This document shows, one piece after another, positions 17,731-26,191 of a stretch of DNA of 64,000 nt. Source of the DNA: Streptomyces griseorubiginosus (GTDB lineage Bacteria; Actinomycetota; Actinomycetes; Streptomycetales; Streptomycetaceae); the NCBI RefSeq assembly GCF_001514195.1, contig NZ_KQ948735.1, positions 1,291,413 to 1,355,412 of the forward strand, in the 5' to 3' direction. Under the pieces are notes generated by a model that was not told the DNA's origin, searched no databases, and was given only the letters and a program-made list of their open reading frames with translations. The translations under genes were made by a program, and so were the position numbers. Positions within the stretch are counted from its first letter, which is position 1, and the number at the start of each line of letters is the position of its first letter.

Positions 17731-18237
17731 TCAGGGGGAGAGGGGGCCGATGCGGTAGAGGACCTCGGGGTCGTGCGGTCCGTCGGGGAACTGGCTGGTG
17801 TCGAACAGCACCTCGCGCTCCACGGTGGCGCCACGGCGTTCGGCGAACGAGGTGAACAGCCGCTCCGAGGCGGTGTTCCCCGGGGTGATGGTGGTCTCGA
17901 CGGTGGTCAGCCCGCGCTCGGCGACGAGCCGGGCGGTGAGGCCGTCCAGCAGGGCGGCGGCGAGACCGCGGCCGCGGTAGGCGGAGTCCACGGCCACCTG
18001 CCAGACGAGGAGGGTGCCGGGCCGGTCCGGGCGGACGTACCCGGTGACGAAGCCGACCGGCTCCCCACGCTCGTTCCGTGCGACGGCCGAGGTGGCGGCG
18101 AAGTCACGGCACCACAGCAGATAGCTGTACGACGAGTTCAGGTCGAGGACTTCGGAGTCGCGGGCGATGCGCCACAGCGCGGCTCCGTCCGCGACCGTGG
18201 GCCGGTCGATTTGCAGGTCTGCTTGTACGGCAGTCAT
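17731..18237 (-). CDS. ectA: L-2,4-diaminobutyrate acetyltransferase
   Basis: This 168-residue GNAT enzyme acetylates diaminobutyrate at N-gamma. VAVDSAYRGRGLAAALLDGL (about 81-100) is the acetyl-CoA loop, and VETTITPGNTASERLFTSFA near 115-134 is the EctA signature. It is the first gene of ectABCD. No clear ribosome site precedes the ATG; TAAATT lies 8 bp upstream, so the transcript may be nearly leaderless. Its upstream region is unusually A+T-rich and holds a 12-bp inverted repeat. Osmotic induction is known for the pathway and is not shown here. Confidence 0.96.
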   Translation of the reverse strand: MTAVQADLQIDRPTVADGAALWRIARDSEVLDLNSSYSYLLWCRDFAATSAVARNERGEPVGFVTGYVRPDRPGTLLVWQVAVDSAYRGRGLAAALLDGLTARLVAERGLTTVETTITPGNTASERLFTSFAERRGATVEREVLFDTSQFPDGPHDPEVLYRIGPLSP

Positions 18238-18543
18238 GCGAATTCAATTTACCGACGGAAATAGAAAAATGCATCGCCGGGTGGGGTTACGTGAGGGCGT
18301 CCCATGTGTTATCACGCGTGCGCGCAGCAGGGCGCAAGGGGTGCCCGATATGGAATATTTCGACCCATCCATATCGGGCAAATCTCCCGCCATGTGTAAC
18401 GCGTCACAACCGTGTAACCCCCACGAGATCTCCGCGAATTCTGCCTCGATGCGTTCGCAGAATCTTTGCGTTTAGGGAGAGGGAAAGCGGGCAGGAGAAT
18501 ACGGGAAGCTAAGCTCTTATAAACCCGGGAATTACCCCGCCAA
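18238..18543. promoter_or_regulatory. A+T-rich control region upstream of ectABCD
   Basis: This 306-bp gap holds no gene I can support. It is visibly richer in A+T than the rest of the window (runs such as AATTTACCGACGGAAATAG near ectA and TTATAAA near 18518). It should carry the ect promoter and the end of the DinB-like gene transcript. Confidence 0.6.
18342..18380. promoter_or_regulatory. 12-bp perfect inverted repeat upstream of ectA
   Basis: TGCCCGATATGG (18342-18353) and its complement (18369-18380) flank a 15-bp A+T-rich centre. It lies about 105-143 bp before the ectA start and 164 bp after the DinB-like gene stop. It may be an ect operator or a terminator for the upstream gene. Confidence 0.55.
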
Positions 18544-19062
18544 TTATGCTCCGGTAACCCCGTCGATGCGTTCCCGCAAGATGTCGGCGTGTCCGTTGTG
18601 CCGCGCGTATTCCTCGACCATGTGGATGAGCACCCACCGCATACTGACCTCGACCCCGGCCATGTCCCCGTCCACGATCCGCCCCACCGCGTCGAGCGAC
18701 CGCCCCGCACACACCTCCCGCCCCCGCGCGATTTCCCGCCGCCAGACGTCCAGCGCCTCGTCGAGCCCACGACGCGGATCGAGGACGTACCCGGTGGGCT
18801 CGTCGAACACGGGCGGCAGATCGATCCCCCCGACGACCCGCTGGAACCAGTTCCGCTCCACCTCGGCCAGATGCTGCACCAGCCCGAGCAACGTCAGCGC
18901 GGACGGCTCGGCGGCCGCGTCCCGCACCTGCCGGTCGTCCAGCCCCCGGCACTTCAGCTCCAGGGTGGCCCGGTGAAAGTCGAGCCAGCTCTCCAGCATG
19001 GGCCGCTCGTCACCGGTGAGCAGGGGGACGGGCCGGCCGTCGGGAAGTGTGTGAGTGGTCAT
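18544..19062 (-). CDS. DinB-like (DUF664) four-helix protein
   Basis: This 172-residue protein matches the DinB/DUF664 metal-binding four-helix bundle: [21 protein letters not shown] supplies the first His and [21 protein letters not shown] supplies two more near the C-terminus. Actinobacterial members are often mycothiol- or bacillithiol-dependent transferases, but the substrate is unknown. No ribosome site precedes the ATG at 19062, so it may be leaderless. Confidence 0.85.
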   Translation of the reverse strand: MTTHTLPDGRPVPLLTGDERPMLESWLDFHRATLELKCRGLDDRQVRDAAAEPSALTLLGLVQHLAEVERNWFQRVVGGIDLPPVFDEPTGYVLDPRRGLDEALDVWRREIARGREVCAGRSLDAVGRIVDGDMAGVEVSMRWVLIHMVEEYARHNGHADILRERIDGVTGA

Positions 19063-19138
19063 GGATCGAGGGTGTCATTTCGAGGCTGGTCGCCGCCCCC
19101 GGTTCAGCGCTGAGCACAGACGAACGCCGGTCACAGGT

Positions 19139-19203
19139 GCGCCCCTTCAGGGGCGCGGGGAACTGCGCGACAAGCCACGACCAGCCCGCAGTCGACAACG
19201 GAC
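19139..19203. repeat. Dispersed palindromic repeat, copy 1
   Basis: This contains the core GGGGCGCGGGGAACTGCGCG preceded by CCCCTTCAGGGG, a small palindrome. The same core recurs at 31207 and three times at 47160-47395. It lies between the DinB-like gene and the end of the aminotransferase gene. Confidence 0.8.
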
Positions 19204-19226
19204 CGGAGCGGCATACCGCAGGGTGC

Positions 19227-20324
19227 TCAACGCCAAGCCTCCTCCGCCGCGCGCAGCGCACCCTCCACATCCACCGACACGTTCTCACCCAGCGCCGCCC
19301 CCAGAGCCGCCAAGCACCCCCGCACAACCTCCCACGTCGCATCCGCCCCGTAATGGTTGACCCGGATCATCTCCGCGGCCAGCGCACCCCCACCCGCCGC
19401 CAGCGGCAACGCGGGGTCGAGGGACAGCGCCCGGGACACCAGTTCCGAGGCCACCACACCCCCCGGCGTGCGCAGCGTCGTGGCGACCGGTGCCGCCGCC
19501 CCGTCCTCGTGGACGTACGGCTCGAGGCCGCCGCCCAGGACCCGCGCCCCCGCCCGCGTCGCCGCGGCCGCGGACCGGTGCCGGGCCATCACCGTCTCCA
19601 GGCCGTCCGCCTCGATCCGCTCGACGCACGCCTCCAGCGCCAGCATCTCCAACTGCGCCGGCGCGTGCAGCAGAGCACGGCGGCCGCCGTCGATCCAGCG
19701 CTCCTTCCAGTCCAGCAGGGAGAGGTACGACCGCCTCGGCGCCCCCGGGTTCGCGGCCATCCGCTCCCACGCCCGCGCGCTCACCGACACCGCCGACACC
19801 CCCGCCGGCCCGCCCATCGCCTTCTGCGCCCCGATCACGCACAGGTCCACACCCCACGCGTCCGGCAGCACCGGCTCGGCGCCCACGGAGGCCACCGCGT
19901 CCAGGTAGAACAGGGCACCCCGCCGCCGTACGACCCCCCCGATCTCCGCGACCGGGTTGGTGTTGCCGGTCGCCGCCTCCGCGTGCACCAGCGACACGAA
20001 GTCGATCTCCGGGTGCTCCTCGAACGCGGCGGAGATCTGCCCGGCCGTCACCGCCGTGTGGAACGGCACCGCCAGGTCGATCACCTTCGCCCCGCAGTCC
20101 CGCAGCCAGTTCCCGAAGGTCTGCCCGTACGGACCGGTGATGACGTTCAGCGCGGTCGTCCCCGGGCCGGCGGTCCCCCGGATCGCCCCCTCCAGCGGCA
20201 GCAGCGCCTCGCCCTGCATGATCACCACGTCCTGCCTGGTGTCCAGCAGACGGGCCACCCGGTCCTCGATCTCGGCGAAGCGGGCGGCGCTCAGCGGGGC
20301 CAGGTCCAGGAGCGGGTGTGTCAC
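19227..20324 (-). CDS. Class V aminotransferase (alanine-glyoxylate/pyridoxamine-pyruvate type)
   Basis: The protein has 365 residues from GTG 20324. The order of motifs fits the alanine-glyoxylate aminotransferase group: MQGEALLPLEGAIRG, LNVITGPYGQTFGNWL, FYLDAVASVGAEP, and VIGAQKAMGGPAGVSAVSV with the PLP lysine. It is divergent from an amino acid ABC importer with a shared 94-bp control gap, suggesting it processes the imported amino acid. The long upstream extension of the frame overlaps the importer gene and was rejected. Confidence 0.85.
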   Translation of the reverse strand: MTHPLLDLAPLSAARFAEIEDRVARLLDTRQDVVIMQGEALLPLEGAIRGTAGPGTTALNVITGPYGQTFGNWLRDCGAKVIDLAVPFHTAVTAGQISAAFEEHPEIDFVSLVHAEAATGNTNPVAEIGGVVRRRGALFYLDAVASVGAEPVLPDAWGVDLCVIGAQKAMGGPAGVSAVSVSARAWERMAANPGAPRRSYLSLLDWKERWIDGGRRALLHAPAQLEMLALEACVERIEADGLETVMARHRSAAAATRAGARVLGGGLEPYVHEDGAAAPVATTLRTPGGVVASELVSRALSLDPALPLAAGGGALAAEMIRVNHYGADATWEVVRGCLAALGAALGENVSVDVEGALRAAEEAWR

Positions 20325-20418
20325 GGCGGTGCCTTTTTCTCGGATGGGGTAGAGGTGTCGAGAGTAACCGGCGCCCCAACCCGACCGGCGACCACATCGC
20401 CCCCCACCGGAGGTCCTC

Positions 20419-21282
20419 GTGCACACCGTCCCCGGCCGCAGAGCCCACACCCCGGCCCGTCTTCTGGCCGCGACCACCGCCGCGGCCGGACTGCTGCTCC
20501 TGACCGCCTGTACCTCGACCGACGACGGAGGCAGCGGCTCGAAGACCGCCGCCGGCGGGGTCGAACTGGTCAAGGCCGGACAGCTCACCACCTGCACCCA
20601 CCTGCCGTACCCGCCCTTCCAGTCGGAGATCGACGGCAAGGTCCAGGGCTTCGACGTCTCGCTGATCGACCTGGTCGCCAAGGACCTGGGGGTGAAGCAG
20701 GAGATCCTCGACACCCCCTTCGAGAACTTCAAGACCGGCGCCTTCCTCAACTCCGGCCAGTGCGACCTGGCCGCGGCCGGCATGACCATCACCGAGGAAC
20801 GCAAGAAGAACGTCGACTTCTCCGACCCCTACTTCGAGGCCACCCAGGCCCTCCTGGTCGCCAAGGGCAGCGGGATCACCTCGCTCGCCGACGCCAAGGC
20901 CAAGAAGGTCAAGCTCGGCGCCCAGGCGCAGACCACCGGCGAGGACTACGCCAAGAGCCAGGGCTTCGACCCGGTCTCCTTCGAGTCCTCCGACGCCGTC
21001 CTCAGCGGCCTGCGCTCCGGCCAGGTCAAGGCCGTCGTCATCGACTACCCGGTCGTCCAGGGCTGGCTGAAGGACAAGGCGAACGCCGACGCCTTCCAGG
21101 TCGCCGACAACATCAACACCGGTGAGCAGTACGGCTTCACGGTGAAGAAGGGCAACACCAAGCTGCTCGCCGCCGTCAACAAGGCGATCGCGGACGCCAA
21201 GGCCGACGGCACGTACAAGAAGCTCTACGAGAAGTGGATCGGTCCCTACGACGAGTCCGCGGCGTCCCCGTCCGCCTCATGA
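20419..21282 (+). CDS. Polar amino acid ABC transporter, substrate-binding lipoprotein
   Basis: The protein has 287 residues with a lipoprotein signal ending in LLTAC (lipidated Cys31). The mature part is a family 3 solute-binding protein: [27 protein letters not shown], then [35 protein letters not shown]. It captures a polar or basic amino acid outside the membrane. The GTG at 20419 follows GGAGGT. It is the first of three coupled genes. Confidence 0.93.
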   Translation: MHTVPGRRAHTPARLLAATTAAAGLLLLTACTSTDDGGSGSKTAAGGVELVKAGQLTTCTHLPYPPFQSEIDGKVQGFDVSLIDLVAKDLGVKQEILDTPFENFKTGAFLNSGQCDLAAAGMTITEERKKNVDFSDPYFEATQALLVAKGSGITSLADAKAKKVKLGAQAQTTGEDYAKSQGFDPVSFESSDAVLSGLRSGQVKAVVIDYPVVQGWLKDKANADAFQVADNINTGEQYGFTVKKGNTKLLAAVNKAIADAKADGTYKKLYEKWIGPYDESAASPSAS

Positions 21283-22112
21283 CAGCCGCCGGCACACCCG
21301 TCCAGCCCCGCCGGAAGGGCCTGACCCGGCGTCAGAAGCGCAGCGTCTCGCGCGGTGTCCAGTACGTCGTCTTCGTGGCCGTCGTGATCGCCTTCGCGGT
21401 CTCGGCGGACTGGGGGCGGCTGAAGAACCAGTTCGCGCAAGGGGACATCGCCCGGCAGATGTTCCCGGACGTCATCACCCTGGCGCTGAAGAACACCGTG
21501 CTCTACACGCTGTCCGGCTTCGTCGTCGGACTCGTGCTCGGCATGGTCATCGCGCTGATGAGGCTGTCCTCGGTCGGGCCCTACCGGTGGTTCGCCGGCG
21601 TCTACATCGAGATCTTCCGCGGCCTGCCCGCGCTGCTGATCTTCATCTTCATCGGCGTGGCCGTCCCGCTCGCGTTCCCCGGCACGGAGATCGTCGGCGG
21701 CACCTATGGCAAGGTCGCCCTCGCGCTCGGCCTGGTGGCGGCGGCCTACATGGCGGAGACGATCCGCGCGGGCATCCAGGCGGTGCCCAAGGGGCAGATG
21801 GAGGCGGCCCGTTCACTCGGCTTCTCGCCCGCCCGGGCCATGGTCTCGATCATCGTTCCGCAGGCGTTCCGGATCATCCTCCCGCCGCTCACCAACGAGT
21901 TGGTCCTGCTGTTCAAGGACTCCTCGCTGGTGCTGTTCCTCGGCGTCACCCTCGAGGAACGCGAACTGTCCAAGTACGGCCGCGACCTGGCCAGTACGAC
22001 CGCCAACTCCACGCCGATCCTCGTCGCCGGCCTGTGCTACCTGCTGGTGACGATCCCGCTCGGGTTCGTGGTCCGCCGTATGGAGGCGAAGGCCCAGGAG
22101 GCCGTGAAATGA
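21279..22112 (+). CDS. Polar amino acid ABC transporter, permease
   Basis: The protein has 277 residues and several hydrophobic segments. [25 protein letters not shown] is the HisM/GlnP-type EAA loop that contacts the ATPase. Its ATG overlaps the stop of the binding-protein gene (ATGA at 21279), and its own stop overlaps the ATPase start in the same way. Confidence 0.93.
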   Translation: MTAAGTPVQPRRKGLTRRQKRSVSRGVQYVVFVAVVIAFAVSADWGRLKNQFAQGDIARQMFPDVITLALKNTVLYTLSGFVVGLVLGMVIALMRLSSVGPYRWFAGVYIEIFRGLPALLIFIFIGVAVPLAFPGTEIVGGTYGKVALALGLVAAAYMAETIRAGIQAVPKGQMEAARSLGFSPARAMVSIIVPQAFRIILPPLTNELVLLFKDSSLVLFLGVTLEERELSKYGRDLASTTANSTPILVAGLCYLLVTIPLGFVVRRMEAKAQEAVK

Positions 22113-22936
22113 CCGTTGGAGCGAGCAGCCCGGAGTCTGTCGGAGCGAGCGGTCCGGAGATCGAGGTGCGGGGCCTGCGCAAGTCGTTCGGCGCCCACGA
22201 GGTCCTCAAGGGCATCGACCTGGAGATCGGCCGGGGCGAGGTCGTCTGTGTGATCGGCCCCTCCGGCTCGGGCAAGTCCACGCTGCTGCGGTGCGTGAAC
22301 CTCCTGGAGGAGCCGACGAAGGGTCAGGTGTTCGTCGGCGGCGCCGAGTTGACCGACCCGGACGTCGACATCGACGCCGTGCGCCGCCGTATCGGCATGG
22401 TCTTCCAGCAGTTCAACCTGTTCCCGCACCTCACGGTGACCGAGAACCTCACGCTGCCGCAGCGCAGGGTCCTCAAGCGGGACAAAGCGAAGGCCGCGAA
22501 GGTGGCCGCCGAGAACCTGGAGCGGGTGGGGCTCGCCGAGAAGGCCGACGCCTACCCGGCCTCCCTCTCCGGCGGCCAGCAGCAGCGGGTCGCGATCGCC
22601 CGCTCGCTGTCCATGGGCCCCGAGGTGATGCTCTTCGACGAACCGACCTCGGCCCTGGACCCGGAGCTGGTGGGCGACGTCCTCGCGGTGATGCGGATGC
22701 TCGCCCGGGAGGGCATGACGATGATGGTCGTCACCCATGAGATGACCTTCGCCCGCGAGGTGGCCGACCGGGTCGTCTTCATGGACGACGGGGTGATCGT
22801 CGAGGACGGCACCCCGGCCCGGGTGATCGGCAGCCCCTCGCACGAGCGCACGCGTCATTTCCTGTCCCGGTTGCTGGACCCGGCCATGGCCGAGGTGGAG
22901 GAGGAGACGTCGGACCAGGTGGGCGAGGACGGCTGA
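22109..22936 (+). CDS. Polar amino acid ABC transporter, ATP-binding protein
   Basis: The protein has 275 residues. Walker A is GPSGSGKST, the Q-loop is [12 protein letters not shown], the signature is LSGGQQQR and Walker B is [14 protein letters not shown], with the switch His in VVTHEM. This is the GlnQ/HisP group that powers amino acid uptake. The ATG at 22109 forms ATGA with the permease stop. A Ser/Glu-rich N-terminal extension of about 15 residues and an acidic C-terminal tail are unusual but small. Confidence 0.94.
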   Translation: MTVGASSPESVGASGPEIEVRGLRKSFGAHEVLKGIDLEIGRGEVVCVIGPSGSGKSTLLRCVNLLEEPTKGQVFVGGAELTDPDVDIDAVRRRIGMVFQQFNLFPHLTVTENLTLPQRRVLKRDKAKAAKVAAENLERVGLAEKADAYPASLSGGQQQRVAIARSLSMGPEVMLFDEPTSALDPELVGDVLAVMRMLAREGMTMMVVTHEMTFAREVADRVVFMDDGVIVEDGTPARVIGSPSHERTRHFLSRLLDPAMAEVEEETSDQVGEDG

Positions 22937-22981
22937 AGCGGGGACATACGTTCCTCTGTCGGCAAGGGGTCGCGGACCTGC

Positions 22982-23776
22982 ATGATTCGGGACATGACGA
23001 CTCTGCATGACAAGGGCGGCAGCGCACTGCCCCCGCTGCCGGAGAACTGGGAGCGATGTCTGGCCGTGGCCTCGCATCCCGACGACATCGAGTACGGCGC
23101 CGCCTCGGCCGTGGCTCGCTGGACCGCGCAGGGCAAGCAGGTCACGTACCTGCTGGTCACCCGCGGCGAGGCCGGCATCGACGGGCTGCACCCGGACGAG
23201 GCGGGCCCGCTGCGGGAGGCCGAGGAGCGGGCCGGGGCGCGTGAAGTGGGCGTCGGCACCGTGGAGTTCCTCGACGGTCACCGCGACGGCATGATCGAGG
23301 AGGGCCCGGCCCTGCGCCGCGACATCGTGCGGGCGATCCGCAGGCACCGGCCCGAGGTGGTGGTGACCGGGGCGTACACCGTGCGGATGATCGCCGGTGT
23401 CGTCAACCAGGCCGACCACCGCGTGGTCGGGCTCGCCACGCTGGACGCGGCCCGCGACGCGGGCAACCGCTGGATCTTCCCCGAACTCGCCGAGGAGGGC
23501 CTCGAACCCTGGGGAGGCGTCCGCTTCGTGGCCGTCGCCGGCACCGACCGGCCCACCCACGGGGTCGACATCACCGGCGAACCCCTGGAGCGCGGCATCG
23601 CCTCCCTGGCCGCGCACGCCGAGTACACCAAGGGCCTCGGCGCCGGAGCCTTCGAACCGCGCCCCTTCCTGACCTGGGCGGCCCGCCAGGGCGGACCCGC
23701 CCTCGGCGTCGAGGCGGCGGTCCTCTTCGACGTCCACCAGCTCGCCTTCGACGGCCCGCCGCCCTGGGAGCAGTGA
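22982..23776 (+). CDS. PIG-L family N-acetyl sugar deacetylase
   Basis: The protein has up to 264 residues. The zinc motif HPDD sits in AVASHPDDIEYGAASAVARW, and NQADHRVVG supplies the third ligand His. Members remove N-acetyl groups from glucosamine-containing molecules such as mycothiol precursors or antibiotic sugars. Two starts are possible, ATG 22982 or ATG 22994; neither has a strong ribosome site. The substrate is unknown. Confidence 0.85.
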   Translation: MIRDMTTLHDKGGSALPPLPENWERCLAVASHPDDIEYGAASAVARWTAQGKQVTYLLVTRGEAGIDGLHPDEAGPLREAEERAGAREVGVGTVEFLDGHRDGMIEEGPALRRDIVRAIRRHRPEVVVTGAYTVRMIAGVVNQADHRVVGLATLDAARDAGNRWIFPELAEEGLEPWGGVRFVAVAGTDRPTHGVDITGEPLERGIASLAAHAEYTKGLGAGAFEPRPFLTWAARQGGPALGVEAAVLFDVHQLAFDGPPPWEQ

Positions 23777-23820
23777 CGGCGCTCCGACCGGCCGGCCGGA
23801 GCGCGCCTCCCGCGGAACGT

Positions 23821-23908
23821 CCGGCTGACCAGGGTGCGAGCCCCTCGGACCTTCCGGCTGACCAGGGTGCGGACCCCTCGGACCTTCCGGCTGGCTAGGG
23901 TGCGGTCC
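23821..23908. repeat. 33-bp tandem repeat (2.6 copies) at the amidohydrolase promoter
   Basis: Units lie at 23821-23853 and 23854-23886 and a partial third at 23887-23908. Copies 1 and 2 differ at two positions. The third carries TAGGGT (23896-23901) where the others have CAGGGT, 7 bp before the ATG. Confidence 0.8.
23896..23908 (+). promoter_or_regulatory. Probable leaderless promoter -10 element
   Basis: TAGGGT at 23896-23901 is followed by 7 bp and then the amidohydrolase ATG at 23909, with no ribosome site. This is the usual layout for leaderless transcription in Streptomyces. Confidence 0.5.
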
Positions 23909-25000
23909 ATGAACGATCACGCGGTGCTGCACGTGAAGGGCCGGATCCTGGTCGGCCCCGAGGAGGTCCGGGACGAACTGTGGGTGGTCGACGGGCGGAT
24001 CTCCTACGACCGTCCCGTCGCCGCCCGTGACGTCCGCACGGTGTCGGGCTGGACGCTGCCCGGCCTGGTCGACGCCCACTGCCATGTGGGTCTCGGCCCG
24101 CACGGCCCGGTCGACCAGGACGTGGCCGAGCAGCAGGCCCTGACCGACCGGGAGGCCGGCACCCTGCTGATCCGGGACGCCGGTTCCCCCTCCGACACCC
24201 GCTGGGTCGACGACCGCGAGGACCTCCCGAAGATCATCAGGGCCGGTCGGCACATCGCCCGCACCCGCCGCTACATCAGGAACTTCGCCTGGGAGATCGA
24301 GCCCGAGGACCTCGTCGCGTACGTCGCCCAGGAGGCCCGGCGCGGCGACGGCTGGGTCAAGCTCGTGGGGGACTGGATCGACCGCGAGGTGGGCGACCTG
24401 GCCCCCAGCTGGCCCCGCGAGGCGGTCCAGGCCGCCATCGCGGAGGCCCACCGCCTCGGCGCCCGGGTCACCGCCCACTGCTTCGCCGAGAACTCCCTCC
24501 AGGACCTGGTGGAGGCCGGCATCGACTGCGTCGAACACGCCACGGGCCTCACCGAGGACCTGATCCCGCTGTTCGCCTCCCGAGGTGTCGCGATCGTCCC
24601 CACCCTGGTCAACATCGCGACCTTCCCGAAGCTGGCGGACGGCGGCGAGTCCAAGTTCCCCCGCTGGTCCGCCCATATGCGCCGGCTCCACGAGCGCCGC
24701 TACGACACGGTCCGGGGCGCCTTCGACGCCGGCATCCCGGTCTTCGTCGGCACCGACGCCGGCGGCACCCTCCCGCACGGTCTGGTCGCGGCGGAGGTCG
24801 CGGAACTGGTCACGGCCGGCATCCCCCCGCTGGACGCCCTGGCCGCGACGACCTGGAGCGCCCGCGCCTGGCTCGGCCGCCCCGGCCTCACCGAGGGCGC
24901 CCCCGCCGACCTGGTGGTCTACGGACAGGACCCCCGCGCGGACGTCCGCGTGCTGGCGGACCCGGCGCACATCGTGCTGAACGGCCGGGTGGTGCGGTAG
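23909..25000 (+). CDS. Amidohydrolase-superfamily protein
   Basis: The protein has 363 residues. The metal-binding HXH is in GLVDAHCHVGLGPHG, further ligands fall in ARVTAHCFAENSLQDLVEAGIDCVEHATG, and FVGTDAGGTLPHG supplies the catalytic Asp. This pattern matches imidazolonepropionase/prolidase-like amidohydrolases that hydrolyse C-N bonds of cyclic or dipeptide substrates. The ATG at 23909 is likely leaderless. It is not overlapped with the preceding deacetylase gene. Confidence 0.87.
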   Translation: MNDHAVLHVKGRILVGPEEVRDELWVVDGRISYDRPVAARDVRTVSGWTLPGLVDAHCHVGLGPHGPVDQDVAEQQALTDREAGTLLIRDAGSPSDTRWVDDREDLPKIIRAGRHIARTRRYIRNFAWEIEPEDLVAYVAQEARRGDGWVKLVGDWIDREVGDLAPSWPREAVQAAIAEAHRLGARVTAHCFAENSLQDLVEAGIDCVEHATGLTEDLIPLFASRGVAIVPTLVNIATFPKLADGGESKFPRWSAHMRRLHERRYDTVRGAFDAGIPVFVGTDAGGTLPHGLVAAEVAELVTAGIPPLDALAATTWSARAWLGRPGLTEGAPADLVVYGQDPRADVRVLADPAHIVLNGRVVR

Positions 25001-25169
25001 CGCCCGGGCGGCGGGGGCGCGGTCGGCGCCCGGGGCCGTGAAGGCGCGCTCGAAAGCGTGCACGGGTGCGCCACGATCGTGTGAACTCCCGGGGGAACGC
25101 TGTCGAACGACGAGGGGTGCGACATCCTTTCGAGGTCCCGAGCCAGTTCTCTCTGGGGGTCCCACCACC

Positions 25170-26102
25170 TTGAACAGCACCAACTTCCGCATGCCCGCAC
25201 GCCGGTTCGCCACCGTGGCGGCGGCCACGGCCCTCGCCGCCGGTCCCACGGCACTGGGGGGCGCGAGCGCCGCGCACGCGACCGGCGAACAGGGCCGGGC
25301 GAGCGCCGTCGTCCTGCGCACCGGGCTGGACGTCTCCCTCCTCGGCAGGACCGCGAACGTCCCGCTCGCGGTCGCCCTCAACGAGGTCGAGGCACCCCGG
25401 AGCGCCCGGAAGACCGCCCTCACCGCCACATTGGACGGCGTGGACGGCGGCCGGCCGTTCAGCGTGCTCGCCGCCGAGACCGCCGACGCGAAGGCCACGG
25501 TCACGGACGGGACGGCGGAGGCCACCACCGAGCTCGCCCACGCGAAGGTCCACGTCCCCGGACTCCCGCTGCTCTCCCTCGTCGAGATCGAGGGGGTCAC
25601 CTCGAAGGCGACCTGCGAGGCCGGAAAGACCCCGACGGCCTCCTCGAACCTCCTGGGCGCGGTCACGGTGCTCGGCAGGAAGGTCACGGTGACCGCGGGC
25701 GGTCCCACCGACGTCAAGGTCCCGGGCGTCGGGGAGGTCCGCCTCGACCTGTCGACGAACGCCACCACCTCGCGCACGGCCGCCGCCACCGCACTGCAAC
25801 TCCGTGTCTCGGTGGACCCGTTGAAGCTGGGCGTCGCCGCGGTCGACGGCACCCTCACCCTCGCGAAGGCCACCTGCGAGGCCCCGCCGGCCCCCGCCGC
25901 GTCGGCGGCGCCCCAGGACGAGGCGAAGCCTCCGGCCGAGGCGAAGCCCCAGGGCGAGGTGAAGCCCCAGGGCGGCCCCGCCAAGGAGGCCGGCCTGGCC
26001 GAGACCGGCGGCGGCTCCCTGACGCCGTACCTCGCGGGCGGCGCGCTCGCCCTGCTCGTGGCGGGCGGGGCCGCGGCGGCGACGGCCCGGCGCCGGGGCT
26101 GA
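25170..26102 (+). CDS. Cell-wall-anchored protein with LAETG sortase E signal
   Basis: The protein has 310 residues from TTG 25170, which follows GGGGGT at 9 bp; ATG 25191 is the alternative. The N-terminus is a signal peptide ending near HA-TGEQ. The C-terminus has LAETG at 276-280, a hydrophobic stretch and ARRRG, the layout recognised by class E sortases in Streptomyces, so it is probably linked to peptidoglycan. A Pro/Lys repeat (AEAKPQGEVKPQG) precedes the signal. The body has two Cys in similar KATCEA contexts, possibly a disulfide. Its molecular function is unknown; it resembles a family of Streptomyces secreted proteins. Confidence 0.8.
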   Translation: MNSTNFRMPARRFATVAAATALAAGPTALGGASAAHATGEQGRASAVVLRTGLDVSLLGRTANVPLAVALNEVEAPRSARKTALTATLDGVDGGRPFSVLAAETADAKATVTDGTAEATTELAHAKVHVPGLPLLSLVEIEGVTSKATCEAGKTPTASSNLLGAVTVLGRKVTVTAGGPTDVKVPGVGEVRLDLSTNATTSRTAAATALQLRVSVDPLKLGVAAVDGTLTLAKATCEAPPAPAASAAPQDEAKPPAEAKPQGEVKPQGGPAKEAGLAETGGGSLTPYLAGGALALLVAGGAAAATARRRG

Positions 26103-26111
26103 CCGAGCCTC

Positions 26112-26148
26112 CGGTCGGCCGGCGCGGAGGGGGCGCCGGCCGGCCGGG
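26112..26148. terminator. Bidirectional hairpin between sortase-substrate gene and cobC
   Basis: Arms 26112-26126 and 26134-26148 form a 15-bp stem with one mismatch and a 7-bp loop. It lies between convergent stops. Confidence 0.75.
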
Positions 26149-26191
26149 AGCGCCCGCGAGCCCAGAGGTGAAGACGTCCACCCGGGGGCCG

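Noticed and set aside
18167-18475. 102-codon plus-strand frame in the ect upstream region
   Set aside because: It overlaps the start of ectA, has no ribosome site and no codon bias typical of the genome.
22037-25984. 1315-codon open frame on the minus strand
   Set aside because: It is antisense to the ABC importer, PIG-L, amidohydrolase and sortase-substrate genes, all of which have clear motifs. The frame is Arg/Gly/Asp-rich shadow.
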